From: Puccinia triticina
Taxonomy: Eukaryota > Basidiomycota > Pucciniomycetes > Pucciniales > Pucciniaceae
DNA length: 64,000 bases
NCBI RefSeq assembly: GCF_026914185.1
Contig: NC_070568.1
Span: 186,001 to 250,000, forward strand
Direction: 5' to 3'
The stretch's first letter is position 1, and each line of letters opens with the position of its first letter. Of this stretch, positions 1-9,945 are shown in pieces. The position numbers and the translations under genes were made by a program. The notes under the pieces were generated by a model that did not search any database, was not told where the DNA came from, and saw only the letters and a program-made list of their open reading frames with translations.

Positions 1-109
1 CCAGTGAAACGTATAACAAAACTGAAACCGAACTCTATAGGATAACGAACATTCTGGGCTGGCTATGTAACCCGGCTGTAGACCAGATAGCGCACCCCCT
101 CACCAATAA

Positions 110-2581
110 TCACTTGTGGCTTTTGCCTGCCGCGGCTTTCCCCGCCCCAGCCTTTTTACCGCTGTCCCCAGCGGTCCGCAAACGCAGACTCCGTTGCAAC
201 GGCAGAGGTGCCTGATCCGCACCGTCCCCTTCCAATACAGCTTCCGAGCCAGAATCTTCTTTGCTAGACGCCTTACCTGTGTCCTCCGCACCATCTGAGC
301 TCGCCAAAGACAAGGCATCCCCTGGAACCTGAACCTCCTCCTCAGAGTCATCCGATTCCGCGGTCTGATCGAAATCCGTAGAACCCCGCGCATAAAACCG
401 CTTGACATGTGTCGCTGCCGCTTGCCGCTTCAAAAGCGTCCCATCCAGCTCTTCTAACTCGTAACTTCCACCAGGAAATTGTGACACAATGCGATAAGGG
501 CCATTCCACCGGTTAGCAAACAGTTTGCCCCACTGAGACTCGAGGCTGCGATTGTAAAGAAGAACCAATCCCCCCTTGCGGAGAGAATCCCGCAAGCGAT
601 GAGAACAGCAACGGTCCCAATACCGGACCGCCTTAGCACGACTCTCCTTGAGGCGCGCCGCCGCCTTCGCGATCACTGAATCCCGCCGCAACAGCTGCTC
701 CGCTCGCGCCAAAAGCAAGTCGTCCGCCGATTTAACCTTCCACCAGTCTACCGCCAGATACGTGAACATCTCTATATCTACCGGCAAAACCGGCTGGCAC
801 CCAAACAGCATCTTGTACGACGAATACCCCGTCGTCCGCTTAGTGGAAATCTGATCTGCAAACAGAACGGCGGGCAAATACTGCTGCTACTTCTTACTGT
901 CCTCGCCGCACAGTTTCACCAGAGCGCTCTTGATTGGCTGATGTCCGCGCTCAATCATTCCCGCACCCTCTGGATAGTACTCCGTCACTTTGCCAAACTT
1001 GGCGCCACATGACTCCACCAATTTCCGCAATCCGCCACAAAATTCCGCTCTGCCGTCCACAGTGATGAGTCGCACACTCCCAAACCGCGCAAACCAGTCT
1101 TATTCCAAAAACTGTTTTACTTTAGCCGCTGTAATATTCACCAGCGGCCGCGCCTCCACCCAACCGGAAAGGTCATCCCGCGCCACGATCAGGTACTTGA
1201 ATTTCCCCGCCTTGATGTGCACCGCGTCCATAGATATCCTACTAAATAGTGTGTCCGTTTCTGTAGGTTTCCCAACTTCTTTAGGCAGATGCAGAATACG
1301 CCTCTGGCACTGCTCGCAACTCCGCACCCATTGCCGCACGCTCCTCGTAATACCCGGCCACCAAAACCGCGACTGGACTCGCCGCTTGGTCTCCGCTTCG
1401 CCTTGATGTCCTAACTCCTTGTGTAGACTCCGCAGGACAGCTTCTTGGTCAATGCTCCGCGTCACTACCACCAGGTGTACCGGCGCACTCCGACGCCATA
1501 GCTGGCCCTCATGCACGAAGAAATTCGCCGCCTTACGCTTGATCCAACGCTGAACTGTCCTCCCAATTCCCGCAGGATAGCGAAGAGTCATCAGAAACAC
1601 CACCAAATACTCGTACCTCGTCGTCTGAGTCACTGGCAGGCCTCCGCCCTCCTTCACGACCGCGTCCTTGGCCATCCGTACGTCGAGAATCCGCCGCTCC
1701 ACATCCAGCTGTTCAGCCAGCGCGAATCGGTCCTCATCGTCACCCAGCAGAATGCGGGAAAGCGCGTCCGGTAACGTGAACGCCTTGCCTGGCACGTGCA
1801 CCACTTTGAAAGAGAACAACTGCAAAAATGCCACCCACCGCGTCATAGGGGCATTAGGCAACGACGGACAGTTGATCATCCGCACCAATGCCTCCGCATT
1901 GACCAGTAATTTGAAATAGACGCCCCACAGTATGTGTTGCAATCTCCGCACGATTTTAGCCACTCCGCACAGCTCCAGCTTCGGCTGCAAATACCGTGAT
2001 TCCACGTCTGTAAACGTCACCAATTCATACAGCACGGGCCAATCCTTCCCGTCCTCTTCCTGGGTGAGTACTCCGCCTGCACCAAACTCACTTGAGTTCA
2101 CCGCCAAACAGATTCCGCTGTTATTGTAGTTGAGTTCCTTTAACAAGATCTTCCGGCCTACTATGTCCTTCAGCATCGCGAAAGCCTCATCACATTCTTG
2201 GGTCCAGTTCCATTCCGCATTCTTGCGTTTCAATCTCCGCATTGGACTCGCAATTTCCGCAAACCTCTCGATGAACATGTGCACAAAACTACATAACCCA
2301 AGGAACTGCAGGATATGAGACGCCGTCCGTGGTTTCGGCCAATCCAGTATCTTGTTCCGCTTGGGTTCCGCGACCCGCCGTCCGTCTCTAGACACCTTGT
2401 TCCCTAGGACCTCCAACGCCAGTACACAAACCGCAAACTTCTTCCCTGAAACCGTAAAGCCCAGTTCCTCAATCCAAAACAGAACCCGCTCCAGAGCCAC
2501 TGCGTATTCCCAGACAAACCAACAAATATTAGGGTTTTCCGCTGTAGGACTCCAGGGATGGATGGGTAATCGAAGTTCCTT
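110..2581 (-). pseudogene. Gypsy pol: end of RT, RNase H, integrase
   Basis: Translated on the minus strand, this segment starts inside the reverse transcriptase (near FVWEYAVALERVL) and continues through RNase H-like sequence. It then reaches an HHCC zinc-binding motif (H-x4-H, then CEQCQRR) and an integrase core with the first Asp near SMDAVHI, a later Asp in ITVDG and a Glu in MIERG. A chromodomain-free C-terminal tail ends at a stop at 110. Two in-frame stops interrupt it, TAA at 1100-1102 and TAG at 887-889; sequence either side stays in frame, so each is a point change. The segment cannot make a full integrase as it stands. Upstream it is cut by the solo LTR at 2582. Confidence 0.88.
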
Positions 2582-3739
2582 TGAGAGGGGAAATAAATTG
2601 CTAATAGGTTGAAAGGCTACTACAATCTACGGGTGGTTTGAAAGACCTGCCCCTCTAATAGTACTATGCAAATAACCAAGAGTCTTGTAATCAATATTTA
2701 AGAAAAATGTGGCAGATTCCAAGATAGCTCTTACTTTTATATAGTAATCTCTATCAGACCTAAATATCTAATTCAATGTGTTTTTCAGACCGGTTATAGC
2801 TAAGGATAACGTGGTTTGTTATGGTGAAGTTACTCTACTGTTGTTGATGTTATAATTTGTACTACTACTTCTACTTATACTACTACTACTACTAATATGC
2901 TAATAAGGAGAATGGGTTGTTGGTTGGTTGGTTGTTGGTTGGTTGGTTGTTGGTTGGTTGGTTGTTGATTGTTGGTTCTACTACTGCACTAACACTCTAC
3001 TGACTGACTGACTCTACGCTACTCAAGACTACTACTGCTAAACTACTACTGCTAAACTACCATATGTGACCAGACCTCTGTAGGTTGATGGTGAAAAAGA
3101 GAAATTATGGGGGGGAGAAGAGCTTCTTTTATATTGAAGAGTGAGGGATTTTAGCTCCAGGGGAATGTGTTTGAGGGAATTTAGCTGCAGGGAATCTCAG
3201 TTGCACAGCATATGTACACCTGTACTGCACAGCCACCCAAACAATGAGGGAATTATGCTGCAGTGACACTATTTGTACACCTTATCTGCCTGCATATATT
3301 GCGCTGCCTGATGTCATGCGTTGCTATGTACCCAAGCCACCTTCCATATCCTTCAGAATATGTTGCTATGTAACCAAGCCACCTTCCATGCACGCTGCAC
3401 CCAACTAGAATACTCCTCCTTTCCACAATTTGGGGGTCAAAGCCTCTCTCTGGTCCTCCTTCCTTCCTCCTCCCTTGTCCTCGTGTCCACGTCGTGTATT
3501 CTTCCGTCCAATCTGCCGCGGTGACCAAAGGGTGTATGTATGTAAATGTTGTAACTGGTCCTCCTTCCTTCCTCCTCCCTCGTCCTTGTATCCACATCGT
3601 GTATTCTTCCGTCCAATCCGCTGCGGTGACCAAAGGGTGTATGTATGTAAATGTTGTAACTGTTGTGTAAGATTATCTCCTCCTCTTGTAATGGGTTCCA
3701 CCTGTATGTAACTGTACTATCCCAATACCTTTGCATATG
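2582..3739 (-). mobile_element. Solo LTR inserted in Gypsy pol
   Basis: A 1158-bp non-coding block interrupts the Gypsy RT. The 5-bp word TCCTT stands on both sides (2577-2581 and 3740-3744), as expected for an LTR element target duplication. On the minus strand a TATA-like box with GAAGCTC after it lies near 3120-3135, and the minus-strand end reads TTTCCCCTCTCA. The same end and the same promoter block recur in the LTR-like stretches near 20.6, 40.3-40.8, 51.0-51.65 and 60.1 kb. The block holds TGGT/TACT microsatellites (about 2860-3060) and a 105-bp tandem duplication. The right terminus reads TG rather than CA, so the exact edge there is less certain. Confidence 0.68.
3451..3660. repeat. 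Two tandem copies of a 105-bp unit
   Basis: Bases 3451-3555 and 3556-3660 repeat the same 105-bp unit (starting TGGTCCTCCTTCCTTCCTCC) with a few substitutions. It lies in the upstream part of the solo LTR on the minus strand, where enhancer-like tandem repeats are common in LTRs. Confidence 0.9.
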
Positions 3740-3744
3740 TCCTT

Positions 3745-4101
3745 TTGGCATTGCAACAGGCACAGCACACCACACCGCCAACGCCGCTCCGCCGTAGTCA
3801 CTCCTTGGTCCTTTCACAGCCGCATCATCAATAAATATCTGTGCCGTTTGAGGCAACTCATCCTGGAGGATCCAGGACATCTGCGGCTGATAGACCGCCA
3901 CCAAGTTAGTAGCCCCCTGCAGAAGCCGGGTAAGCTGCAAACGCCCCAATTGCGTCTTGAACGCCGTCAGCGGCCTTGACTCCGTATGCAATTCCCGCTG
4001 GTCGTATCCGCCCATAACGTCCACCAGACCATAGCAAACCCGCCCCACCATAGTGTCAATAAATTCCTCTATGCGTGGCGGAAACCCAGCGTCCCGTATA
4101 G
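3745..4101 (-). pseudogene. Gypsy RT middle segment
   Basis: The minus-strand frame reads from RDAGFPPRIEEFID through YGLVDVMGGYDQ (first catalytic-Asp motif region of Ty3-type RT) to IFIDDAAVKGPRS, the RT box that corresponds to YxDD in this family. It is cut upstream by the MITE at 4102 and downstream by the LTR at 3739. Joining across the MITE to 4863 gives an uninterrupted RT frame, which shows the MITE is the younger insertion. Confidence 0.85.
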
Positions 4102-4862
4102 CAGCGGTGGGCAGATACGTTATCCAGAATTCCGCATTTTTTTGTTGTAAATTCAAATTTTGCACACAACGGTTCAACTTATCAGCAAGATTTAAAAATC
4201 AGGGCTGTGTATTCCCAGTATCTTTAATTTGCGCAAAAAAAAAAAACTCCCATGATTCTTGATTAATTTTCTTTCAATCACTAATTATACACCAAATTTT
4301 CAGTTATCTGTAACTTCAACGGTGGGCCGCTACGCTAAACTATCCGTAGCGTGCGCTATCTGCTAGTTTAGCGTTGCGTAGTTCCTGACACATTGCCGTT
4401 AGTTGTAGCGCCCGCTACGGGCTGCTACGCTACGCTAACAGGCGCTAACAGCGCTATCAGCTTTTTTAGCGGTTGAATAGCACTGCTAGCGCTGATAGCG
4501 GCGATAGAGGCCCTGTAGTTTCAAGGGGTGCCTGTTAGCGGTAGCGGGCAATCACTGCCCGCTAACGGAAAACCCTGTCATTTGTAGTTTAGATCTGCTA
4601 CGCTACGCTGAACTACGGACTAAATGTAGCGTAGCGGCCCACCGTTGGTAACTTAGTTACAGATAACGGAAAATTTGTTGTGTAATTGATGATTAGAAGA
4701 AAATTAGTCAGTAAAAATGGAATATTTTTTTGAAAATTAAAGATACTGGGAATACAAAGCCCTAATGCTTAACTCTTGCTGATAAGTTGAACTGTTGTGT
4801 GAAAAATTTGAATTTACAACAAAAAAATGCGGAATTCTGGATAACGTATCTGCCCACCGCTG
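4102..4862. mobile_element. hAT-like MITE with about 260-bp inverted repeats
   Basis: The element begins CAGCGGTGGGCAGATACGTT and ends with the reverse complement. The two arms (4102 to about 4360, and about 4605 to 4862) match along nearly their whole length, including a second internal block CAACGGTGGGCCGCTACGCT. The 7-bp word CGTATAG flanks it on both sides (4095-4101, 4863-4869). The termini (CAG-GGTGGGC) and a 7-8-bp duplication fit the hAT superfamily. The 250-bp middle is dense in short AGCG/GCTACG palindromes. No ORF is supported, so it is non-autonomous. It sits in the Gypsy RT and splits it. Confidence 0.82.
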
Positions 4863-6160
4863 CGTATAGTGACCAAATTAAGCCGTTGCAAGTCGTGCAC
4901 AATCCGCAGGCTCTTCTTGTCCTGCTTAATTACCGCAAAGATTGGACTAGAGTAGCTGGAGCATGATTGCTCATACAACCCCGTCCGCAACCGTTCCCGC
5001 ACCAGTTCCGTCATCTCTCCAAGAATCGCCGCCGGTATAGGGATGGGCCGTATCTGCCATGGCTCATGCAGAACCGTGGGTATTTGATAAGGATCCCCAA
5101 TACTCCGCTTGAGTAAACCCCAATCTTCAGGTCCAAACAATAGCGCCTTTTTCCCGCAGCGTAATAGCTTCTGCCAAAAGGTGGAATTCCTCCTTGTGAA
5201 GCCATTCCGGTGGCCCAAAGTTGAGACTGGCCATCTGTTCCGCCGTAATCCGCGTCGTTGGCTCGAACCTTGGCGGAACCCGGTGTAGAGGTGTCTTGAA
5301 CGGATCCCGGCTCCACTTGATCTCCCTCAATGGTGGGTTGAGCTCCTGCGGCATCGCCACGTTCCGCGGCCGCACCTTCTTCGCCACCGGTTTATACCTC
5401 CCACCGTTGACTTGCCCCATTCTTGCTTCTCCGTTTTCGCTGATCGTCCTAGCCACAATCAAACCCCTGTGCGGACGTCTCATTTCGCTCACAACCGTGG
5501 CACAATGGTAGGGTTTTGTAGACAACCGACTCGGAAGTGCATACTTGGGAGGACTTACTTGTACACTGCTCGCCTCCGCCGCGCAGTTCCCGATTTCCGC
5601 ACCAACTTTCCCGCTCTCGTCCATTCCCGCTTCCTGCTCGTCATTCGTCCCTGTCGCATAGTCACGGCTCACCACAGTGGCGCTGTGGTAGTGCTTTGAT
5701 CCTTCCACACTTAGAGATGCACACAATGGAAAGCTCACTTTGTTATTGACTTGCCTCTCTGTCCCTTCGTCAATACCCTCCCGCTTCTTAAATGTCGACC
5801 GTCCAGACTAAAGCCTCCTCCGCCTGGATAGCTCGGCCAACAACTAAAAATCCTCCGCGGGAGGCTCCGCACAGTGATGCGGTGCCCCATCGCCCACCTT
5901 TTCCTACCCTCATACTTACGTATCCCAGTGGGCAGGACACGGCTGTAGATGGTAGAATGGGAAGTGAGTCCAGCAAGCGCCCAAACTCCGCACACTTAGC
6001 CTCCGCCATTTCCGCGTTAGTGGTGACAGCCGTTGCTGCGGGTTTCCTTTCTCCCAACGCCTCTCTCAACACGCTGATCATCTCATCCACTGTGGGGACT
6101 ACTCCGTGGGATAGAGATAGCTGTGGAGGGGATGAGTGCGTGAAAAGGCTGCCCTCCGGG
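4863..6160 (-). pseudogene. Gypsy pol N-terminal region: linker and start of RT
   Basis: On the minus strand, 4863 to about 5130 reads RPIPIPAAILGEMTELVRER, then SSYSSPIFAVIKQD and RIVHDLQRLN, the opening motifs of a Ty3-type RT. Further upstream (5130-5740) is a Pro/Glu-rich linker before RT (PPRFEPTTRITAEQMA...) and, to about 6160, sequence that should hold the protease. I could not find a clear DTGA/S protease motif in one frame, so that domain looks damaged by frameshifts. The segment follows gag after the LTR-like insert at about 6165-6815. Confidence 0.7.
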
Positions 6161-6164
6161 TGAA

Positions 6165-6815
6165 ATGCTAAAGAGTAGAGGACACCAATAGAGTAATGAA
6201 ACTCAAGAAAAGGTGTGGCGCAGAAGATCAAGAAGATATCAGGGTAAGGTGATGAAATGGCGAAGTAAGTAATGCTCTCCCACAGAATGGTTACTGGATG
6301 TTGAGCAGGCAAGATGATATAATTGTCAAGGCAGAATGGCTACTGTAATTGACTATAAGGTAACTATGAGACTATATAACTATTGACCAACTACTGTCTG
6401 ATGAGCTGATCGGGGACAAAAGTGTGGACAAAGGGGCAGTTTATATAGACAATCTGGGGGGGCGGTTGACCTGTGGTTGTGGGAAATATGAAACAGTGAA
6501 AAACTTCAACCAAAGAGAAGTGTAAGAGAAATGAACAAAAGGGATGAGGCGCATGAAGATGAGACAAGTACTAATCCCAAAGTAGGTGCATTAGTGTGAA
6601 ACCAAGAGACAAGGAAAGGGCTGTTGAGTTAATGACCAATGTGGATTGATGTTTGACGCATGTCTGGATTTGGTGATGATGGAGTGTTTGATGTTGAGGC
6701 GTCTGGGTCCTGTGTCTGGTGTTCTGTGTTGTTGTCCTGAGTGGTTGGTTGCCTTGATAGTTGATTCCTGGAGCCTGCGGAGAGTGAAGGTGCTTTTGAT
6801 GAGGCTCACCACACC
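6165..6815 (-). mobile_element. LTR-like insertion in Gypsy gag-pol
   Basis: The gag reading frame is lost after ...ELAAISPVMA near 6818, and Gypsy-like sequence resumes near 6160. Between them is AT-rich non-coding DNA with a minus-strand TATATAAA box around 6433-6445 next to ACAATCTGG, a block also seen with TATAAAAG near 28.12 kb. It resembles the other solo LTRs in the window. Ends were estimated from loss of coding frame; no target duplication was identified. Confidence 0.5.
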
Positions 6816-8227
6816 GCCATCACCGGGGAAATTGCCGCCAGCTCCCTCAAGGTAAGGGCTACTGTGGTTTCCGCGCCCATTTCTCGTTGTGCAACCTCTG
6901 CGGCCTTCTTCTTGTTGCCCCCCGCCACTGGAGCTACCGGAAGTTGCTTGACCGGCTCCGGTCTGGCTTTAGGCACGGGAGCAGGATCCAAATCCATTTT
7001 TTCCAAACGCTCCCCCAAGAAGACTCCCCCCGTTTGCACACACTTCACACTGCTGGCCACTGCCGGCGGTTTCCACACCATACCCTTGACCATCCCAATA
7101 TTCACTTTCCCTTTCGCCGCAGGTTGTCCGTCCCGCACCACATCCCTTGGAATCGGTCCGTCCACTGGTGTACGATTTGGCCAAAAGAAAGCGCACCCCC
7201 AAAAGGAAACCTTTCCCGCAGCCCAATCCGTCTCAAAGTACTTGCACTGATTCAGCATATGGCCGGTTTCCTTGCAGTAGTCGCACACCGGGGGTCCTCC
7301 CCTCCATGGCGGCATTCACCCAGCCTGCGGAGCACCGTCCGCCTGAGAAGCCGCGGGAGAGGCTGCTGGTGCCACGGCCGCCTGTTGCTCCTTTGGTTGC
7401 TTGTGCGCCGTTTTCTGCATGAACAGTTTTAGCTCCTTCAGCGTATCCGCCAGGTCACTCACGTCTTTGACCGTCACCAGCGCCTGCGCAGCCGATTCTG
7501 CCCTCACAACCGCATCTCCTTGGCTGTCATTCATGAGCTCCAATACTTCGAGCTTGGCCTTAACAGCGGACCGCAACTCCTTCATGCTGGACAACAGTTT
7601 CGGCCCTCCAAGTTGTGGTTTGACCATCAGCCCCCGCTCATTGAGTCCCCGAAGCACCTTCTCTGTGAAGGTCCGATTGAATCCCTTCAAGAAAATCCGC
7701 TTTGTCGTGCCCATATCGGCTGTCACAATCTCGTTCCGCTCCAAATACCATAGAACCTGGTCGAAACTGGTAATGTAGGACACATACTCCGCTCTTGTCC
7801 GAACGCCGCCTTTTTCCGCGCGCTCCAAGGCCACTTTCTCCAGGTCACTCTCCCAATACCTAGGTCCACAATCTTCCCACCTCTCAAGTATCTCCTCCTT
7901 GAGCTTGGTCCAATCCTTATTTTCAAACCCCTTCATGTCCTCCACTTCCCGCAAGTCCTTGCCCTCCGGAAAGAAGTTGACCACCTGGTACGCTTTATCC
8001 GCATCCGTCAGACCTTCCTGAAGGGCTGCTCTTTCAAACCAATCGACAAAGCGCTCCACCTCCGCCTCTGAAAACTTAAGGTGCGGATAATCCCTGGGCC
8101 ATATCTTTGCTCCGCTTGGCGCAGGAGCAGCAGGCCGTTGTCCACCTAGTGCTTCTTCCATGGTCTCGTCTTCAGTCTCCTCTGGTCGAACTCCGTAAGT
8201 TCCGCTCGTCGTTCCTCCAGTTGACAC
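6816..8227 (-). pseudogene. Gypsy gag with CCHC zinc knuckle
   Basis: The minus-strand ATG at 8227 opens a 303-residue gag domain (RFVDWFERAAL..., then DWTKLKEEILERWEDCGPRY), typical of gag proteins of fungal Ty3-like elements. A TGA at 7316-7318 interrupts it. The same frame continues into CDYCKETGHMLNQC, a CX2C-X4-H-X4-C zinc knuckle that binds nucleic acid during particle assembly. A CGA-to-TGA change would explain the stop. A C-terminal Pro/Ala-rich segment runs to the LTR-like insertion at about 6815. With the stop, only a zinc-knuckle-less gag could be made. Confidence 0.85.
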
Positions 8228-8579
8228 CGCTGGTCAATTGTTCAGAGTACTCCGCTGGTACAGCTGTCGCCTTCTCGCCGCGAGTGACTGATTAGGTGGA
8301 AACTGAATCTGCACTGACAAGAAAGATGAGTGTCCTAGTCTTGGTCCTCCCGCTAATCCCAACCACAATTGTGTTTTGGCTGGTCTTGAAGAAGAACCTT
8401 CTCCGTTTTCCGCAACTACTGTGTCTCCGCTATCCGAGCCGCCTGATCCGATCTGAGCTTCTTCGTTGCCTGGAGTAAAGAATTTGCCTTCCAAAGGGTT
8501 CATTCAACGTTTCCGCACAAGTCTAGTTCCCGAGTATCCAATAACGACACAAAGTTGGGTTCCTGGCCAGACCCCCACT

Positions 8580-9388
8580 TGTGAGAATGATAGCTGGTTA
8601 GTCGGTGGAAATGTCCGCTGACCGCCTCCTTCAAGAATATTATTGTCTGGGCTGTGTGATTGTTGGTCACTCGGCTCCGCACTGCTATTTTCCGCTAGCC
8701 TTCAGTGCTCCTCTACTGAGCCTGATCTATAGCGTAATAATCCGCAAGTGAATAAAGCTCTGCAATAATCCTCTAATAACTCTAGTACCTCCGTAGTTGT
8801 AAGTACAATGATGAGTCCAATCCGTAAGAGTGATAATAATCAGATGTCTCCCCCCCCCAGAAGAGAGAGAAAATCCGTCCCCCCCGTCCTTCCCTCCACG
8901 CACATTGCCGTTCCCACCCGATCCCGCACGTCTGACACTTTCCCGCACTAGTCCTCCAGCTCCGCCCGCTTTCCTGCTCATCACTTTCCCAGACTCCGCT
9001 CCTCTCCAACGCTTTTCCTCCCACCGTCCTCTGTCTAGCCCCCGTCAGTCGTTCTCTTGCCACCACCTCCACCCCAGTTCCACCCGCTTCGGCTGTCGTG
9101 GTTCACCCGCTGACGCGCCGCTGCTACCAGTCCACGTGTGTAGTCCCGCCGCAGTCCAGCCCTGTCTTTTCCGCTCCGATCTGAATACCCAATCTGGAAT
9201 CCGCGATCCGCAATCCGTGCATTCCAGTCCGCGCGTGAATTTACGTAAGCTTTCTTAGCGTGCTTTCCTGACCTCATCCCCAGTGCTTCTGTCACCAAAA
9301 TGCTCTCTGCCTGAGCGGCTTTGTGCATTCCCACCCACGCTATCCCCGCGTGGACATTCTACCGCGCTTGCCTATATAAATCACCACA
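8580..9388 (-). repeat. 5' LTR of the Gypsy element
   Basis: The block starts on the plus strand at TGTGAGAATGATAGC (8580) and ends AATCACCACA (9388), so its ends are TGTG...CACA. Just inside the element on the minus strand the sequence AGTGGGGGTCTGGCC follows the LTR end, in the place of a tRNA primer-binding site. It lies upstream of gag as a 5' LTR should. The mate LTR is outside the window, so the edges are inferred. Confidence 0.6.
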
Positions 9389-9397
9389 GCGGCGTTA

Positions 9398-9886
9398 ATG
9401 GACTCAAATGCCAATTACAAAAAGGTGTTTGAGTTGCAAGTCAAACAACTGGTACAAGATGACAAAAGAGGCCGATGCCCATCTTTTGAGTCAATAATGC
9501 TGGCCCTCACCATCTGCAAGGACCAACACAAACATGCCACCGAACTAGAAGCAGATCCCAGCCCATCATTTACCTCACCCAGTCCTCCAACAGCTCTGGC
9601 AACTTTGACCAGCAACACGACCGACTTCGATGTCTCTGCTTTCTTGGCAGAAGTACCCAAAGATGAGTGGGTTGATGCTCTTGACTTCTATGCGGTGACA
9701 GCGCACAAGTGTTGGCAGTGCGGGGGCGAGAATCACTATGCAAAGAATTGTCCGGACAGGCCAGCAACAGGCCAAGCTGGTAAAGGCAATGGAAGAGCAA
9801 TTGGCACCATTGTAGGGACAATCTACGGACATCTCCCAAGCGGCACAGCGATGGCTTCCAGCCGTTTCCCATGGACCAATTTTTGA
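9398..9886 (+). pseudogene. Copia gag fragment with zinc knuckle
   Basis: The 162-residue frame contains CWQCGGENHYAKNC, a CX2C-X4-H-X4-C retroviral-type zinc knuckle, near residue 108. Copia gag in rusts is normally much longer, and the N-terminal gag core is missing here because the element is cut at the Gypsy LTR border. The frame ends at 9886; pol resumes in another frame after a C-homopolymer (about 9895-9910) and an in-frame TAA near 9943, so an indel probably broke the gag-pol link. Confidence 0.8.
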
Positions 9887-9945
9887 CGGCCCTTCCACCC
9901 CCCCCACCAAGAATCAAGAACACGCGCGCAATCTGGCCGACTAAT

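Larger units (their letters stand above)
1..9388 (-). mobile_element. Ty3/Gypsy LTR retrotransposon, degenerate, 3' end outside window
   Basis: Going leftwards on the minus strand the order is LTR, gag with zinc knuckle, protease/RT region, RNase H, integrase, which is the Ty3/Gypsy order. The polyprotein is broken by stops and by three later insertions (2582-3739, 4102-4862, about 6165-6815). Removing the MITE at 4102-4862 restores continuous RT sequence. The 3' LTR should lie left of base 1, so the full length is unknown. The element abuts the truncated Copia gag at 9398, so one of the two inserted into or truncated the other. Family assignment is by visible motifs only. Confidence 0.9.

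Noticed and set aside
8830..9258. 142-codon plus-strand Pro/Ser-rich frame
   Set aside because: It lies antisense within the Gypsy LTR and has no domain; it is a by-product of C-rich sequence.
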